Of a stretch of 64,000 bases of DNA, positions 12,634-23,647 are shown piece by piece. The notes beneath the pieces were generated by a model. The model had not been told where the DNA came from and ran no database searches. It worked only from the letters and a program-made list of their open reading frames with translations. This DNA is from Moniliella sp. 'wahieum' (Eukaryota > Basidiomycota > Moniliellomycetes > Moniliellales > Moniliellaceae). A program made the translations under genes and the position numbers. The number at the start of each line of letters is the position of its first letter. The stretch's first letter is position 1. The stretch covers positions 124,001 through 188,000 of the forward strand of contig RSEE01000111.1 in NCBI GenBank assembly GCA_003971905.1. Reading direction: 5' to 3'.

Positions 12634-14644
12634 CTACACCTCAAACGCACGGGCCACATGCCGCACCACCCGCCCCAGCTCGTTGCCCGCCAGGCCTGGC
12701 CGCGGACAATAATCACCGATGCGCATTGAACACGCCCGCAAAGTACGCCGCCCGCCGCTGCAGCCCCGGCAGGCGCCGCAGCTGCTCCACCATCTCCCGC
12801 TGCGCCGCTGTCAGCGCCGCCACCGTCCGACGCGCGACCGCGTGCGTCGGCACCTCGCCCTCCCACTCCACCCGACGCGTCGAGAAGGCGGGCGCGGCGG
12901 TTCGGCAGACTCGACGGGCTCGGCGGACTCGACGGATTCGGCGATTTGGCCGACTCGGCGGGCGGGGCCGGGTGGGCTGCTCGGGCTCGCGCCGCCGGGC
13001 TCTTGCCACTCGGCCTCCAACGCCATGCCGACGCAAAGAGCATGTGCGCAATGCGGCTGCGCTCCAACTGCTCCTCATACCTCGTCCAGCGCGTGCAGTG
13101 CGTCGGGGTCGGGCGAGGCTTCCCGTGCCCGTGGCTGTGCCCGTGGCTGTGCCTGGCGGGGTAGCGTACGCCAAGGCCCAGGCGCGGCGCTCGTCCGTGA
13201 TGCGCGCCACACTCGCCCGCACATAGGAGCTGGTCTGGATCGCCATGTACCCCAGCAGCAGCGGCAGCAGCACAGGCGCCAAGATGGTGGCGAGGTAGTT
13301 GAGGGGAAACCGGAATGGGAAACGGCTGGGACGAAAGGCCATCCACGGCACAAGAACCATGCCGGCCAGAGCTTTGCAGGTGGACGAGACGCGCTGCACT
13401 GCACCCAGCATGTGGCTCTGCACTTGCTCCCACCGTCTTGGGGCTGGGGCCGTAGTAGTAGGCGCCGAAGCAGAAGCAGGAGCAGGAACAGGGGTAGGTG
13501 TCGCCGCGGTAGGCGGAAGCACAGCGTACGTGTCAATGAGGTGCGGGTAGCCCTCGACGAACGTTCTGTAGTCCCGGGTCGAGTCAATCAAGTCAGTCAG
13601 TACGCCGTCCCCGCAGTCCTTTTGATTGAGCAGAACACGTACAGATGCACCGTTTCGTCCAAGTCATCGGCAAAGGGATCATCCAATTCGAGCAAGGCCG
13701 TGCGGAAGGGCACGGTGCGGTCGTGTTTGGCCGAACCGTAGAAGACCTTGTTGCGAAACAGTGCAAGCGCCTTGAAGAACGCAAGACGAGGGTCTGCCAT
13801 TGCCTGCAGAAGCGAGCGCCCGTCTTCCTGCTTATTTTGCGCAAGAAGAGGCGTGTGCTCCCCCGCCTGGCTGGGAGGGGCGGGGGGGGATCCGCCCCAC
13901 TCGCGGTCAGTGCAGTACAGTTGCTTTCCCGTCCTGCCCAGCGCAACTTGTCCGAGCGAAGCAAAGACCGTGCCGGACACGGTGCCGGTGGGGGGGATGC
14001 CAATGTGCGGCGTGGCGAGCGTGATGAAGTTGACGGGTGTCAACGGGCGGGAAAGGGGGGCAGAAGCGGTCGGGGTGAAGAAACCGCGTCGGTAGAGCGC
14101 TCCCACGGCGTAGCGCGCGATGAGCCCGCCGAGCGAATAGCCAATCATGCTGAGATGGGTGACGGTGTGGCGGACGCCGGGCTGCAGGGCGTTTGGACGG
14201 GCCGTGTCGGAGGCCGTGTCGGAGGCCGTGGTGGAGGCCGTGGTGGAGGCCGTGGTGGAGGCAGTTGCGGCAGCAGTCTGTGGCGGCTCCCTCTCCGGCT
14301 CCATCTCGGACAGGCGTGTTGCTGGTCGGTGGCCCAGGCATGGATGCGGCGGATCTCGGCGTCGATCTCGCGGATGACCCCTCGGCGCACCAGTCGATGC
14401 CGTCGTACGTGTTGACCCAGCGGTTGGCGGTGCTGTTGAGGATGACGAGGAGCGGGCGCTTGGCGGGGTCGGGGGCGGCGGCGGAGGCGGCGGCGGAGCG
14501 CGGCGGCGGCGGGAGCTCGTTGGGCGGGGCGGGCGCGTGCACGCCGCCGTGCTGGTCGGCGAGCGTGTCGCACACACACGCCAGGTTGGAGGGGTCGCCC
14601 CACAGGCCGTGCACGGCGACGACGAGGTGCACCGGCTGGGCCAT
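12634..14644 (-). CDS. DUF676/ROG1-family lipase
   Basis: This is a predicted serine hydrolase of the fungal ROG1 group (alpha/beta hydrolase, lipid or acylglycerol substrate). It begins VHLVVAVHGLWGDPSNL, the typical first strand and oxyanion motif. The nucleophile elbow is IGYSLGGLIARY (GYSLG), followed by INFITLATPHIGIP-like text (here VNFITLATPHIGIP), a DRTVPFRTA acid-region motif, and a C-terminal NAH-VIIVRG block ending RHVARAFEV. A hydrophobic stretch NYLATILAPVLLPLLLGYMA near residue 440 looks like a membrane anchor. The region around 14190-14290 codes a biased low-complexity insert. Length is about 670 residues and no intron is evident. At least three frame changes interrupt the conserved text. 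It faces the Mtf2-like gene across a 317 bp divergent promoter. Confidence 0.8.
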
Positions 14645-14961
14645 CGGCGCAAAGTGGAGAGGTGGTTAGCGAGGGGGGATGGGTTGGCCCACGGATGCCA
14701 TGGCGAATAGATCCCGCCCTCAGAATCATTCATTATCAGGTGCCACAGCCCAGGCCCAATCGGGCGGCCGGTGTGTTGCACCGAAGAGGCAGCGGCTGCG
14801 ACTTGTTCTCGGGACTTTTATTGGTCTTCCTCCCCAGGCGTCTTGCTTTTTTTGTCCCGGCCATCCAGAACTCCGCCGCCGCCACCACCGCCTCCTTCGT
14901 CACCACCACCGCCGCCACCACCACCTCCGTCTCCGCCTCCACCCCCCCCCCCCCCCCCGCA

Positions 14962-16579
14962 ATGCTGCCCGCGCCGCTGCTCTGCCCCTCCGCGCTCCCC
15001 CCCGCCCGCCCTTCTCCACCTACCCGCCCCGCTATTCCTCCCGCCACGCCGACGATCCCGCCGCACCCACCTCCACCTCCACCTCCAGCTCCGCCGCTGA
15101 CGGGTGGCTGGACCCCTTCCAGGACAACCCGCACTACCGCACCCAGACGCGCGGCTGGGGCACATGCGATGATGCACATCCGGACCTCGACGCCGACGCT
15201 GAAGTTGAGGTGGACATGGAGGCCTACCATCTGTCTGACCGGGTTGCCCAGGGCTGGGCGCCGCGTGGGTCGGACTTTATGGATCCGCAGTCGGCCATTC
15301 CTGAGCGCGAGCGCGCCGCGCTGTCCAGCCTCTTCTCCCAGTACGAGCAGCGCCGGTCCACCGATCTGCCCGCGCACTCCACCCCGGACTTTTCGCATTT
15401 GGGCCAACGCAAACGCGACGCGGGCAAGGCGCTGCCTCGCCTCGGCCCGGGCCAAGTCGCCCCAGACAGAGGAAGACCCAATGCGCGCATTTGCTCGCCA
15501 AAGGAATCTCCGGTCCAAGGTCAAGACGCCCTACCGCGAAGCGCTGCGTGAGTCCACTGCCGTGTCAGCAGTCCAGATGAACGAGGTCATGCGACGCGTC
15601 ACCACCGACTTGGCCGCGTGCCATTCCGATGTGGCAGTGTGGACGTGGGCAGAAACGAACGTGTTCCCGCCTGCGCCGGCGCCAGAGGGCGAAAAGCAGT
15701 CGGCCCCGCCGCGCCCGTATGGCATGACCACACCGTACTACCAGCCGGTGCTGACCGAACTCGTGATCACGCTCCGTGACCGGTTCCGCTCGCCGCACAT
15801 GGCCGTGGCGCTGTACGAGCGGATGAAGAACGTGTCGCTGTCGTCGTATGTGCTGGGGTGCTCGGGGACGCTGCTCAAGGAGATGCTGCACGTGTTCTGG
15901 GGCAGTTTCCGGGACTACGACCGTGTGGCGCAGACTGTAGCTGAGGCCCAGGCGGCCGGGGTGATTTCCTTGTCGGGCACAGGCGCCGGCGGTCGTCATG
16001 GCACGTCGCCGGACGTACCCACTCCGCTTGGCTGTCAACCAAATCAACGATCAGGTCTCGGCGCAAATTCGCAGCGTGCACACCGAGCTGGTTTCGCTGC
16101 CCGTTGCCGACCCGCCCGCGCTGGGACACGAACAAGATTTCTGGTCGGGCTCCTCTACCCCGCTCGCCACGCAGCCGAAGCGGCGTACCACTACTCCGAC
16201 CCGCTGCCCAGCGCGCGGTCGACGTGCACGATCTCGCCAACGCGCTGCACGAGGAGGAGGATGTGTTGGGCAAGTGTTCCAAGAAGAGACCAACATGCAG
16301 ACCATCAGTACGCCTTCGCCCTTTGCCGGCGGGCCTGCCGAGCAGAGCGAAACGTTACCGGGCAAAGGCCTGCATTCGTTCCACCCCGCTCAGGGCGGAC
16401 AAACCCAGGTGGTCAAGACGGACTTTGCGGGGGAACTGTTGGCTAGCCGGTTGTCCTCAGTCAACGACCAGCTCGGATTGACAGAGACGCTGCACCAGTC
16501 CAACCGGGCCGGACGCTCTCACTCTACCGCCCTCCCTCGTCCTCCTGACCGTCACCACGCCAGCCACCCACGAGCATAG
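14962..16579 (+). CDS. Mtf2-like mitochondrial protein
   Basis: The start MLPAPLLCPS is Arg/Pro-rich and could be a mitochondrial presequence. It follows a 17 bp run of C. The middle has FQDNPHYRTQTRGWG and acidic text. Near residue 280 comes a helical block with YQPVLTELVITLRDRFRS, HMAVALYERMKNVSLSSYVLGC and FWGSFRDYDRV. This resembles the C-terminal domain of fungal Mtf2/Nam1, which supports mitochondrial transcript maturation and translation; the family call is by motif memory only. After about 15970 the frame changes repeatedly, and the last 600 bp (blocks AVDVHDLANALHEEEDVLG and FAGELLASRLSSVNDQLGL) may be the protein's tail or a separate small gene. The end at 16579 is tentative. Confidence 0.55.
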
Positions 16580-16779
16580 GGCAGGTAGCTCGCTTCTCTG
16601 TACCGGCTAGCTACAGCGTGCGCTCGTGCCGCCTCTCCTTTTTGCATATCCTCTGCACACTACTGATCTCCATGATGCCATCCCATTCGGCGGGAAAAAA
16701 AGAAGAGCAAGGTAACTTAACTTGTCGACCCAGGTAGACCTTAGCAGTTGGGCTGGACACAGTAACGCCGACCGAGGCC

Positions 16780-17983
16780 TTACTTGGTCTCCTCTGGCAG
16801 AATGAGCTTGGGCAGGTTCCCGCTCTCATCTGGCTTGTATGGGTGGACGAGCCATTCCTGCGAATCCCGGGTGGTAGGTCAGATGAGGTCAGTGCATCGT
16901 TCGCGTGCGCACGGCCGCAGGAGAGGGACGAGGGAGGACGATAACGTACGGAGAAAGCCTTGATCTTGGGCACACCCCGAATCTCTTCGGTCAAAAGCGG
17001 CATGCGCACCAGGTGGAAGTCATCCGCATACAGTTCCTCCATCTCGGCCAGGTACTTGTCTTGCATCGCCTTGCGCACCGAGCAGTGTTGGCAGTTGGAC
17101 CCGGGGGGAGGGTAGAGCAGTTGGTTGCACACAATGGCGTGGGTGTCAATCTCATATTGCGTCAGCTCTTGGATCAGTCGTTCCGTTTCGTACAGCGACA
17201 AGAACTCGGCAATGCACACGCAGACAAACGTGGTTTTTTCCTGGAAACGAGGCGGGTGAGTATGTAGAAAGAAAAAGAGGAGAAAAAGCAGCTCAAGAAG
17301 AAGCTCTCGGAGAGCGAGCGGGAAGGGGACGACGTACCGGGTCCTTGAATTGGGTGTTGACTTCGGTGATGATCGCGCGCATGCTCTCCAGCCGGGCAAA
17401 CATGTCTTCCTGGTTCGCGCCTGCACTGCCAAGGATCCCGTTGAGCATTGGGCCAAAGCTGCGGCCAAGGGTGGAGAACTTGGCCAGGGCCTTCTCCAGG
17501 ACCGAGGGGAAGCTGAGGAAACGCAACCGTGTGACCGGTGGGTGCCGTGTCAAATACGACCACGTCGTACTCCATCGACTTGACCTGCTTCATAATCTCG
17601 GCAAAGCCCATCGCTTCGTCCACACCGGGGATGGCAAATGCCATGTCTTGCATGATGGACCCCATGGCGCCACCCTGCGCCTCGGACTGCTGCACCATCT
17701 CCTCAATGCTCGACTGCGGGTCGATCTCCATCGCGGACAGGTTGTCAAAGCCAGTGACCTTGGTGGCCTCCTTGCCGAACTTTTGCCCAAACGCATCGGA
17801 CAAGTTGTGCGCAGGGTCGGTCGAGATGAGCAGGACCGAGGAGCGCACCTTGGCCAGCTGCACGGCAAGCGAACATGCGGTCGTCGTCTTGCCCACACCG
17901 CCCTTGCCGCCGACATAGACCCAGCGGAGCGAATGCTGGTCAATGATGGATGCCAGTGTCGGGTCCAGCGGTTCGTCGGCCAT
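16780..17983 (-). CDS. GET3: Guided-entry ATPase Get3
   Basis: Get3 (ArsA/TRC40) is the cytosolic ATPase that carries tail-anchored proteins to the ER. The product opens [14 protein letters not shown] and has the P-loop [15 protein letters not shown], switch [19 protein letters not shown] with FLSFP, and the zinc-binding CQHC in the NCQHCSVR block needed for dimerisation. Three exons are clear: 17338-17983, 16950-17240 and 16780-16857. The introns at 17241-17337 and 16858-16949 both have GTACGT donors. They give about 337 residues, the normal length, ending LPEETK. One frame change, an extra G in the [11 protein letters not shown] segment near 17532, breaks the first exon; all else is open. 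This is one of the cleanest genes in the window. Confidence 0.93.
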
Positions 17984-18417
17984 GATGGGAGGAAAGGGGA
18001 GGAGGAGGTGGTGGGTGGTGGTGGTGGGTGGCCGGGCAGCGTCGGATGGGACGGGCGGCTGGCGTTGGCGACGACTGGGCTCCGCCTGGCCACGGCGGCT
18101 TCCTGCGCCACGTGGAGCCAGGGAGTAGGGTTGGGCACAACCCTAGTGCGTCGAAGCGGCTGGAACGCCGCCGTCGATTAGGATCATGCATTGGATCGAT
18201 CACCGCTACGTCTCGACGCGCACAGGGAGGGATGGGTATTATGTGCATGCAGTAATCCACCTCGCATCGAACCATCATTACCATCGCCACCGCCATCGCC
18301 ACCGCCACCGCCATCGTTATCACCGCCGGAAACCTGCTGCCGTAGTGGAGGGACTTAGCCGGGACGACGTCGAGCCCGGTCCCAGCCCATACCCCCCCAC
18401 GGGGTGGAACGAAGACA
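17984..18417. other. Intergenic DNA between GET3 and PSF2 with a GCCACC/CCATCG repeat
   Basis: This 434 bp gap holds the promoter of GET3 (read leftwards) and the 3' end of PSF2. A trinucleotide-like run of CCATCG/CCACCG units spans about 18271-18328. A pyrimidine-rich tract on the minus strand lies directly upstream of the GET3 ATG. I see no coding sequence. Confidence 0.6.
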
Positions 18418-19200
18418 TCATACTCGTGTCGTCCAGGTCGGGCCCATCAAGTCGTCGTCGTCGGCCGGGGGCTCGGCCAGCGCCTGGAAGGTGAGCAGGT
18501 CGCTGAATGCATTTTGGAAAAACGGACGCAACTCGCTGATCTCGAGCGAGGAGATGTTGGTCATCTGCAGCACAGCGAGAGCGACAGCCAGTCAGAGCGT
18601 GTGGGGGGGGAGCGGTAAGCGCACATATAGCCACTCATACGTACCTCCAGGTGGACTGGGTTGAGGGAGGTCATGCCATGGCTGATCTTGGCCTGCCGCG
18701 CTTCTCGCAGATCTTTTAACACGCGCCGGATGGGCTCGGCATCGGGAATGTCGTCGCCCGCTCTGGATGGGGGGAGGAAGGGGAGCGGAGGAGTGGGGGC
18801 ACGGAGGATGGGTCAGGCACAGCGACGCAGCGGGGGAGGGGGGGGGAAGAAGATGGGCTAGAGCCGGGTACGCACACGTCGAGGATGGTCTTGGCGAGGA
18901 TGCCGTGGTGGAGAGGGAGGGAGGCAAACTGGGGGTTCTGGATCTCGTCGGTGTAGGTGGCCTGGAGGTGCTCGATGGTGAGCCAGGGCGGGGGCACGAT
19001 GCGGCAGCGGTTGCGCTTGCGGAGGGTGAGCGCGAGCCAGAGCGGCACGCGCGTCTGCTGCGGCGGACGGAAGGGCCGTAGGTGCCGCCGAGGAGACGCA
19101 CAGGTCCATCTCGAGGTAGGGCACGATCGCCACCTCCTCCGCCTCGGAGGCGACGTACTCGAGCTCGGTGGGGGTGAGGCCGCCGAGGGCATGGGGACAT
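18418..19200 (-). CDS. PSF2: GINS complex subunit Psf2
   Basis: Psf2 is one of four GINS subunits that bind Cdc45 and MCM in the replicative helicase. Family text is clear: LTPTELEYVASEAEEVAIVP, then GTYGPFRP, VPLWLALTLRKRNRCRIVPP with WLTIEHL, then DDIPDAEPIRRVLKDLREAR, and a final helix EISELRPFFQNAFSDLLTF ahead of a short acidic tail ending TTRV. Exons are about 18876-19200, 18645-18762 and 18418-18564; the introns at 18763-18875 and 18565-18644 end in CAG. Length is about 196 residues, normal for the family. The ATG is not certain: ATGs at 19200 and 19192 are both out of frame with the LTPTELEY block, and a 24-base G run abuts the start. The gene is divergent from the GCR1-type factor. 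Confidence 0.9.
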
Positions 19201-19224
19201 GGGGGGGGGGGGGGGGGGGGGGGG
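19201..19224. repeat. 24-base poly-G tract
   Basis: An uninterrupted run of G on the plus strand sits directly at the PSF2 start, within the 256 bp divergent promoter shared with the GCR1-type factor. Its exact length is likely unreliable in any assembly. Confidence 0.8.
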
Positions 19225-19456
19225 ATGGGGGAGACGACGGAGAGGACGAGGAAGACGACGGAGACGACGAGGACAAAGACGACCAAAGAGGAGTTGCGCG
19301 TGGCAACCCAAGTGATGATCCGCGGCGCGTCGCGTTCCGCCCAGAAACCACGTCGGGAGGCTCGACCGCTGATCTCATCCCTCGCCATCCCATCTGCCCG
19401 TCGCGCGGCCCACCGCCGCCTCCACCGCCGCCACCGCCACCGCCAACGCCACCGCC

Positions 19457-22400
19457 ATGGCCAGCCCCCCGCGCCCTCCGCCCGCGCGGGCCTCGCACAC
19501 ACCGCGCGCCCTCGTCTCCGCCTCCGCCGCAAACGCAAACCCAAACGAAACGCCCGACGCCGCCATGCGCGCCTCCCTCCACGCGATCCACTCGCGTCTG
19601 CAGCGCATCGAGTCTGCCCTCTTCGCCCTCTCGGACCTGCGCGCGCTCGTGCTGGAGATCCAGGAGGACGTGCGGGCGTCGCGCGCTCACTCCCACGCGC
19701 ACACACGCCGCCACCGCCATCCCCGCCCCCGTCTGAAGCCCCACCCCCACCCCTCCTCCCCCATCCCTCCCCCCCATCCCTCCCCCCCTCCCGCCCCGAC
19801 GACGCAGCCCTTGCGCCCCCGCGCTCCTCCTCCCGTGCTCACCTCATGCCCACGCCCACATACATTCCCACTCCCACTCCCACTCCCCATCTCGCTCGCC
19901 TCACGCTCGCGCTCCTGAGCGCGCTCCCCGCCCCCTCGCAGCGCCTCCCCTCCTGCCCTAAACACGAACCCAGCACGGAAAAGCGTGCGCCCCTTCCCCC
20001 CGTACCCACTGCCAGTGTTCGCTCCAAAGCACGCCACGCGCCACGGGCGCCGCCTTCCCCGTCCTGGCGGCAGCCAAGGAGCCCGACCTGACCTCGCAAC
20101 CGGGCTTGGCCTCGCTGCCTCCCTCGCACCGGGCTCTGATCATGGCACTCCGGGCGACCTCACCTCGGTCGTCCAGGGCTCCACTTCCTCGGACGCGGTG
20201 GCCCAGTGGCCAACGGACTGCTCGACCCCGCACCTGCCCCGTGGAGCAGGCGCCCACTCTGGGTGGCCACGCAGAGCGACTCAGCATGGAGGCCGAGGAC
20301 GGTCCAGAGCGGAGCGTATCTTTATTTGGACGATGAGGACGATGTGCTGGATATGGACGCGCTCGATGAGCAGGAAGACTCGGCCGAGGAGGAGGAGGAC
20401 GAAGAGGACGATCGTCGGACATCCATCACCCTCTCCTCTAGAGCGAGCACGAACACAGCCACGATGAGGAGGAAGATGAGATGTGGGAAAGTGGGGAAGA
20501 AGAGCAAGAACAAGATCCGTCGCCCTCCTCTCATCCGTCCCGCCTGCTCAGAAGGCGGCAGTGCACCCACCCCGTCGGCCCAACCCTCCAAACCTGTCAG
20601 CAGCGATCCTCCCGATGTCGAGGAAGGCGTGGACGAGCTGTCGACGGCCGAGTCAGAGCTGGAGCCCGAGCGCAGGGCCAACCTCTCTGTCCCGCCACCG
20701 ACAAGAGAAGATGCCCGACGGAAACGCAAGCACCCTGAAGAAGACGAACCGCGGCTGGTGCGCGCCCGGACCGAAGCGCCAGCACCAACGCCAACGCCAG
20801 CGCCAGCGGCCGCTCCCGCGGCCGCTCCCGTCTCCACCCCATCCGCCTACCCGTTCGTGTTTGATGGCCCGCCGCTCTTTCCTTGGTCCCAAGCAGGCCA
20901 GAACGAGGGAGAGCGCCACCGCACAGCCGCGGGAGGAGCAGCAAGAGCCCCCATGCACCCCCACTTGCCCCAACGACGCAAATATGGATGGACATGCCCT
21001 ACTCCTTCCCTTCGCTCCTTCGGCCTCGTCGGCCCTCCCGGCCTCTCTGGTCGGATCCAACCCTTCTACCCCTCACCCACCCCACCTTGCTCCTGAACGA
21101 CCTGCTACTACGCCGCCGCCTGCACACCCTGCCGCCGGCTACACCGGCTGCCGTTGTGCCCCGAGCACAGACCGGACCGACCTCCGCCCCCCGACCCTGC
21201 GATGTGGGACTCGTGTTTCCCAGCGGAGGCGCCATGATGGCCGTCGGAGCGTACATGGAAACTGCCAAGGCCCGACGCGTCGCAAGAAACCAGCCAGCAC
21301 AACGGGGACCGATGCCGTAGCTGGCTCGCCCGCCCGTCACGCTCTTCCCGCGCTTCGTTGTCCGTCCCGGTCTTGGCTCCTACGCCCGAGCCCGTCCCAG
21401 CCGCCTCACCTCTTCCGCAGGCCCCCACCTTGTCTCCCGATCCAGCCCCCGCACCGTCTCCTGTTCCCGCTGCCGCCTCCCCTGCTACCGCACCGGCCCG
21501 CCACCTGCTGCGCCTTGGAGCCTACCCCTCTTCCTCCTTTGGCGAATCCGATTCTTCCTTCCGGTCCTGATCCTGCGCCCTCGCCCACTGCCACCACCGG
21601 TTCGGCAGGTCCTGCCCCTGTTGTCCCTCCTGCTCCCTTGCCGTCGTGGCGACAACGTCCACCTCAACCTCAACGTCGACGCCCGCCGTAGTCGCGTCGG
21701 AGACGGGACCGGACGATGCGAATGACGATCTGCGCTCTGTATGCGTTCGCCGCTCCGCCGTCCCGCACGAGCCCCAACGAAACGGGCCAAAAAGCCGGGC
21801 AAGTCTTCCGTCGCCCACGGCACGTCCGTGCCGCTAGTCACCACGCGGGCGCCATTCCACGCGGGATCCCTATCCGGAAGGGTTCCCGTTCCCGCCGCCA
21901 CCGTGGCGGGACGGGCTGTGGTCCTGGCCAGAGGAAGCGAGCACGGTACCAGGGTTATGGAAAGTGTGGCACCGCGGACGGCAGCCCAACGAAGCAAGCA
22001 TCGTGTTCCTCAACACGATCTACGGCGCCAGCTGGCGCCGCTCCGTCAAGGAACGACAACATTACTCCTCTCGGTCTCGGATCGTGGAGGAAGTAGCAGC
22101 GGTAGCGGCGCACGTGCTTGCCCATGGCCTGGAGGGCCGCCCTGTTTCCCCGCCGAGGCGGAGAAGAAGCGTGCGCTCGCCTGGAAACGGTGCGCGGCGT
22201 GTACAGCTGACGATGCTCAGCCGCGCGCTGCGGCAGGAGAAGGCAGCCGGCGCTCTGCCCGGTCAATTGGCCGCTCGGGGACCTGACATTTTCCGTCCGT
22301 GCGCCAAACCTAGGTCGGAACCACAACCACAACCACAACCCCAGTCCCAATCCCAATCCCAATCCCAATCCCAATCCCAATCCCAATCCCAATCCCAATC

Positions 22401-22600
22401 CCAACCACACCACCACCACCACCACAGCCTGAACCACAACCACGCCCCGCCGCCGACACGCCCCTCGGCGCCCGCTCCTCCCCCGCGTGCCCACGCCGCC
22501 TCCGCCTGGATCCGACGGATGAGAAGGGGCGACGACAAATGTATAGTATGCGATACCATCTCTGCATGTAGAGCAGCACACGAGCGAGGCGGAGGATAAT
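19457..22600 (+). CDS. GCR1-domain transcription factor
   Basis: This is a large, mostly disordered protein that ends in a DNA-binding domain of the GCR1_C type, named for the yeast glycolytic gene activator. After MASPPRPPPA comes a short coiled coil (LHAIHSRLQRIESALFALSD). The middle has an acidic run (DEEDDVLDMDALDEQEDSA region near 20330-20420), a basic KKSKNKIRR stretch and long Pro/Ala/Ser tracts. The conserved block near 21950-22090 reads LWKVWHRGRQPNEASIVFLN, then YGASWRRSVKERQHYS and RIVEEV. That fits the family pattern of W, a glycine-rich turn, SI..L...YG..WR, and a basic YSRR motif. The tail has a (QS)n repeat and His-rich text. Length is about 1,040 residues. Frame changes are numerous, so only the coiled coil and terminal domain are firm. 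Target genes are unknown. Confidence 0.65.
22345..22404. repeat. TCCCAA hexamer array coding Gln-Ser repeats
   Basis: About ten units of the hexamer TCCCAA run in the 3' part of the GCR1-type gene. In the gene's frame they encode alternating Gln and Ser, preceded by Gln-Pro units and followed by six His codons. Confidence 0.85.
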
Positions 22601-22699
22601 GGAGCGCGCAAGGCCAGGCGGGAGGTGGTCATCAGCTTCGAAGTGCAAATCGAGCGGGCTGTGCGCGGTATTTGACCCGTAGTGATGTTGCCTCCAACA

Positions 22700-22791
22700 G
22701 CCTCTTTGGCTCAGTGGTAAAGCATCTCACTAGTAAGCCGTTTGGTCTACTGTACATGAGAAGATCGGTCGTTCGATTCGGCCAAGAGGCA
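22700..22791 (+). tRNA. tRNA-Thr (anticodon AGT) with a 20 nt intron
   Basis: The acceptor arms GCCTCTT (22700-22706) and AAGAGGC (22784-22790) pair fully, with discriminator A. The D arm is GCTCAGTGGTAAAGC. The anticodon stem is TCTCA (22725-22729) with TGAGA (22757-22761). The loop carries AGT at 22732-22734, followed by an intron at 22736-22755 in the usual place one base after the anticodon. The intron holds CTACT, which can pair with the anticodon. The T arm is GGTCG-TTCGATT-CGGCC, which includes the B box. A T run (22794-22801) downstream is the Pol III terminator. All arms fold, so the gene looks functional. Confidence 0.93.
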
Positions 22792-23289
22792 TTCTTTTTT
22801 TTGGCTGGCAGGTTCTGCCCGCCATTTCCTTGAATTGGTTCAGATGAACAGCCCACAATCTATAATACTTACACCTATCCTTCCGCTCATTATACGGCCC
22901 GACCACTCTGTGACCCAATGCGTGCAAGGCGAAAGAGGTCCATGAGGTGGACACCCAGGTCGAATCAATTTTGCGGCGGCGGAGAGGCGCGAAATAATAG
23001 GACAGTGCGAAACAATATAAGGAGGCACGAGAAAAGAAAAGTCACAGACGAGAATCAATGCGGCGTGGGTCGTACGTGCAGAGAGAGAAGAAACCGAGGA
23101 TCTACTAGGCACATCGAATTGAGGCAGTGGACAACCACCACCATCAAAACGGATATTCTGATCCGAGCAGCACCCTGTGTGCCTCACACTCTCAGTCTGG
23201 CAGGGGGGTTAGGGTGGTGCACCGTTGCTTCCCCAAACAAGCTCAGTGCGGCCCGGACCTCACAGAACCGTCGGTTGTGCGTTTTCAGA
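22792..23289. other. Intergenic region downstream of the tRNA
   Basis: After the Pol III terminator I see no conserved coding sequence in about 500 bp. An acidic coding repeat on the minus strand begins near 23290 and is listed separately. Confidence 0.5.
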
Positions 23290-23319
23290 AGACCGATCGT
23301 ACTCTGTCGATTCTTCTTC

Positions 23320-23455
23320 TTCTCTCCGTCATACGAATCATACGAATCATACGGATCGGAATCTGCCTCTTCATCTTCGTCATACGAATCATACGAGTCG
23401 GGATCCGTCTCTTCGTCATACGAATCACCAACCGTCTCTTCGTCAGTCGGTGTGG
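23320..23455 (-). repeat. Imperfect repeat coding acidic Asp-Ser-Tyr text
   Basis: Units such as TCATACGAA and CGTCTCTTCGTC recur at 23320-23455. On the minus strand one frame reads DSYDEETDPDSYDSYDEDEE, an acidic low-complexity stretch. It lies 3' of the kinase stop at 23648 and may be the true C-terminal tail of that protein, joined through a frame change near the end of the kinase domain. The alternative frame is strongly basic and less plausible. Confidence 0.5.
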
Positions 23456-23647
23456 AAGGGGCTGGGCAGCGAGGCGCTGCTTAGTTGCGGCCCAGACCGG
23501 GCCCCAGTCTTCCGCGAGCTGAGTCCGCACTGGTAGTTCTTCAGCCCCAGGCGGTACGCCCGGCCTCACCACCTCCATGTTGCGATGGTAAAACACGGTT
23601 TTTTGGAAGGGGTGCGCCCAGACGCAGGAAGCTCGTCACCTTGATCC

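Noticed and set aside
23300-23455. CRISPR-like array from regular CATACGAAT units
   Set aside because: Units are adjacent and coding-like with no unique spacers, and the genome is fungal.
16740-23500. A biosynthetic or metabolic gene cluster in the dense block
   Set aside because: The genes (GET3, PSF2, GCR1-type factor, tRNA) belong to unrelated processes and lack a shared pathway.
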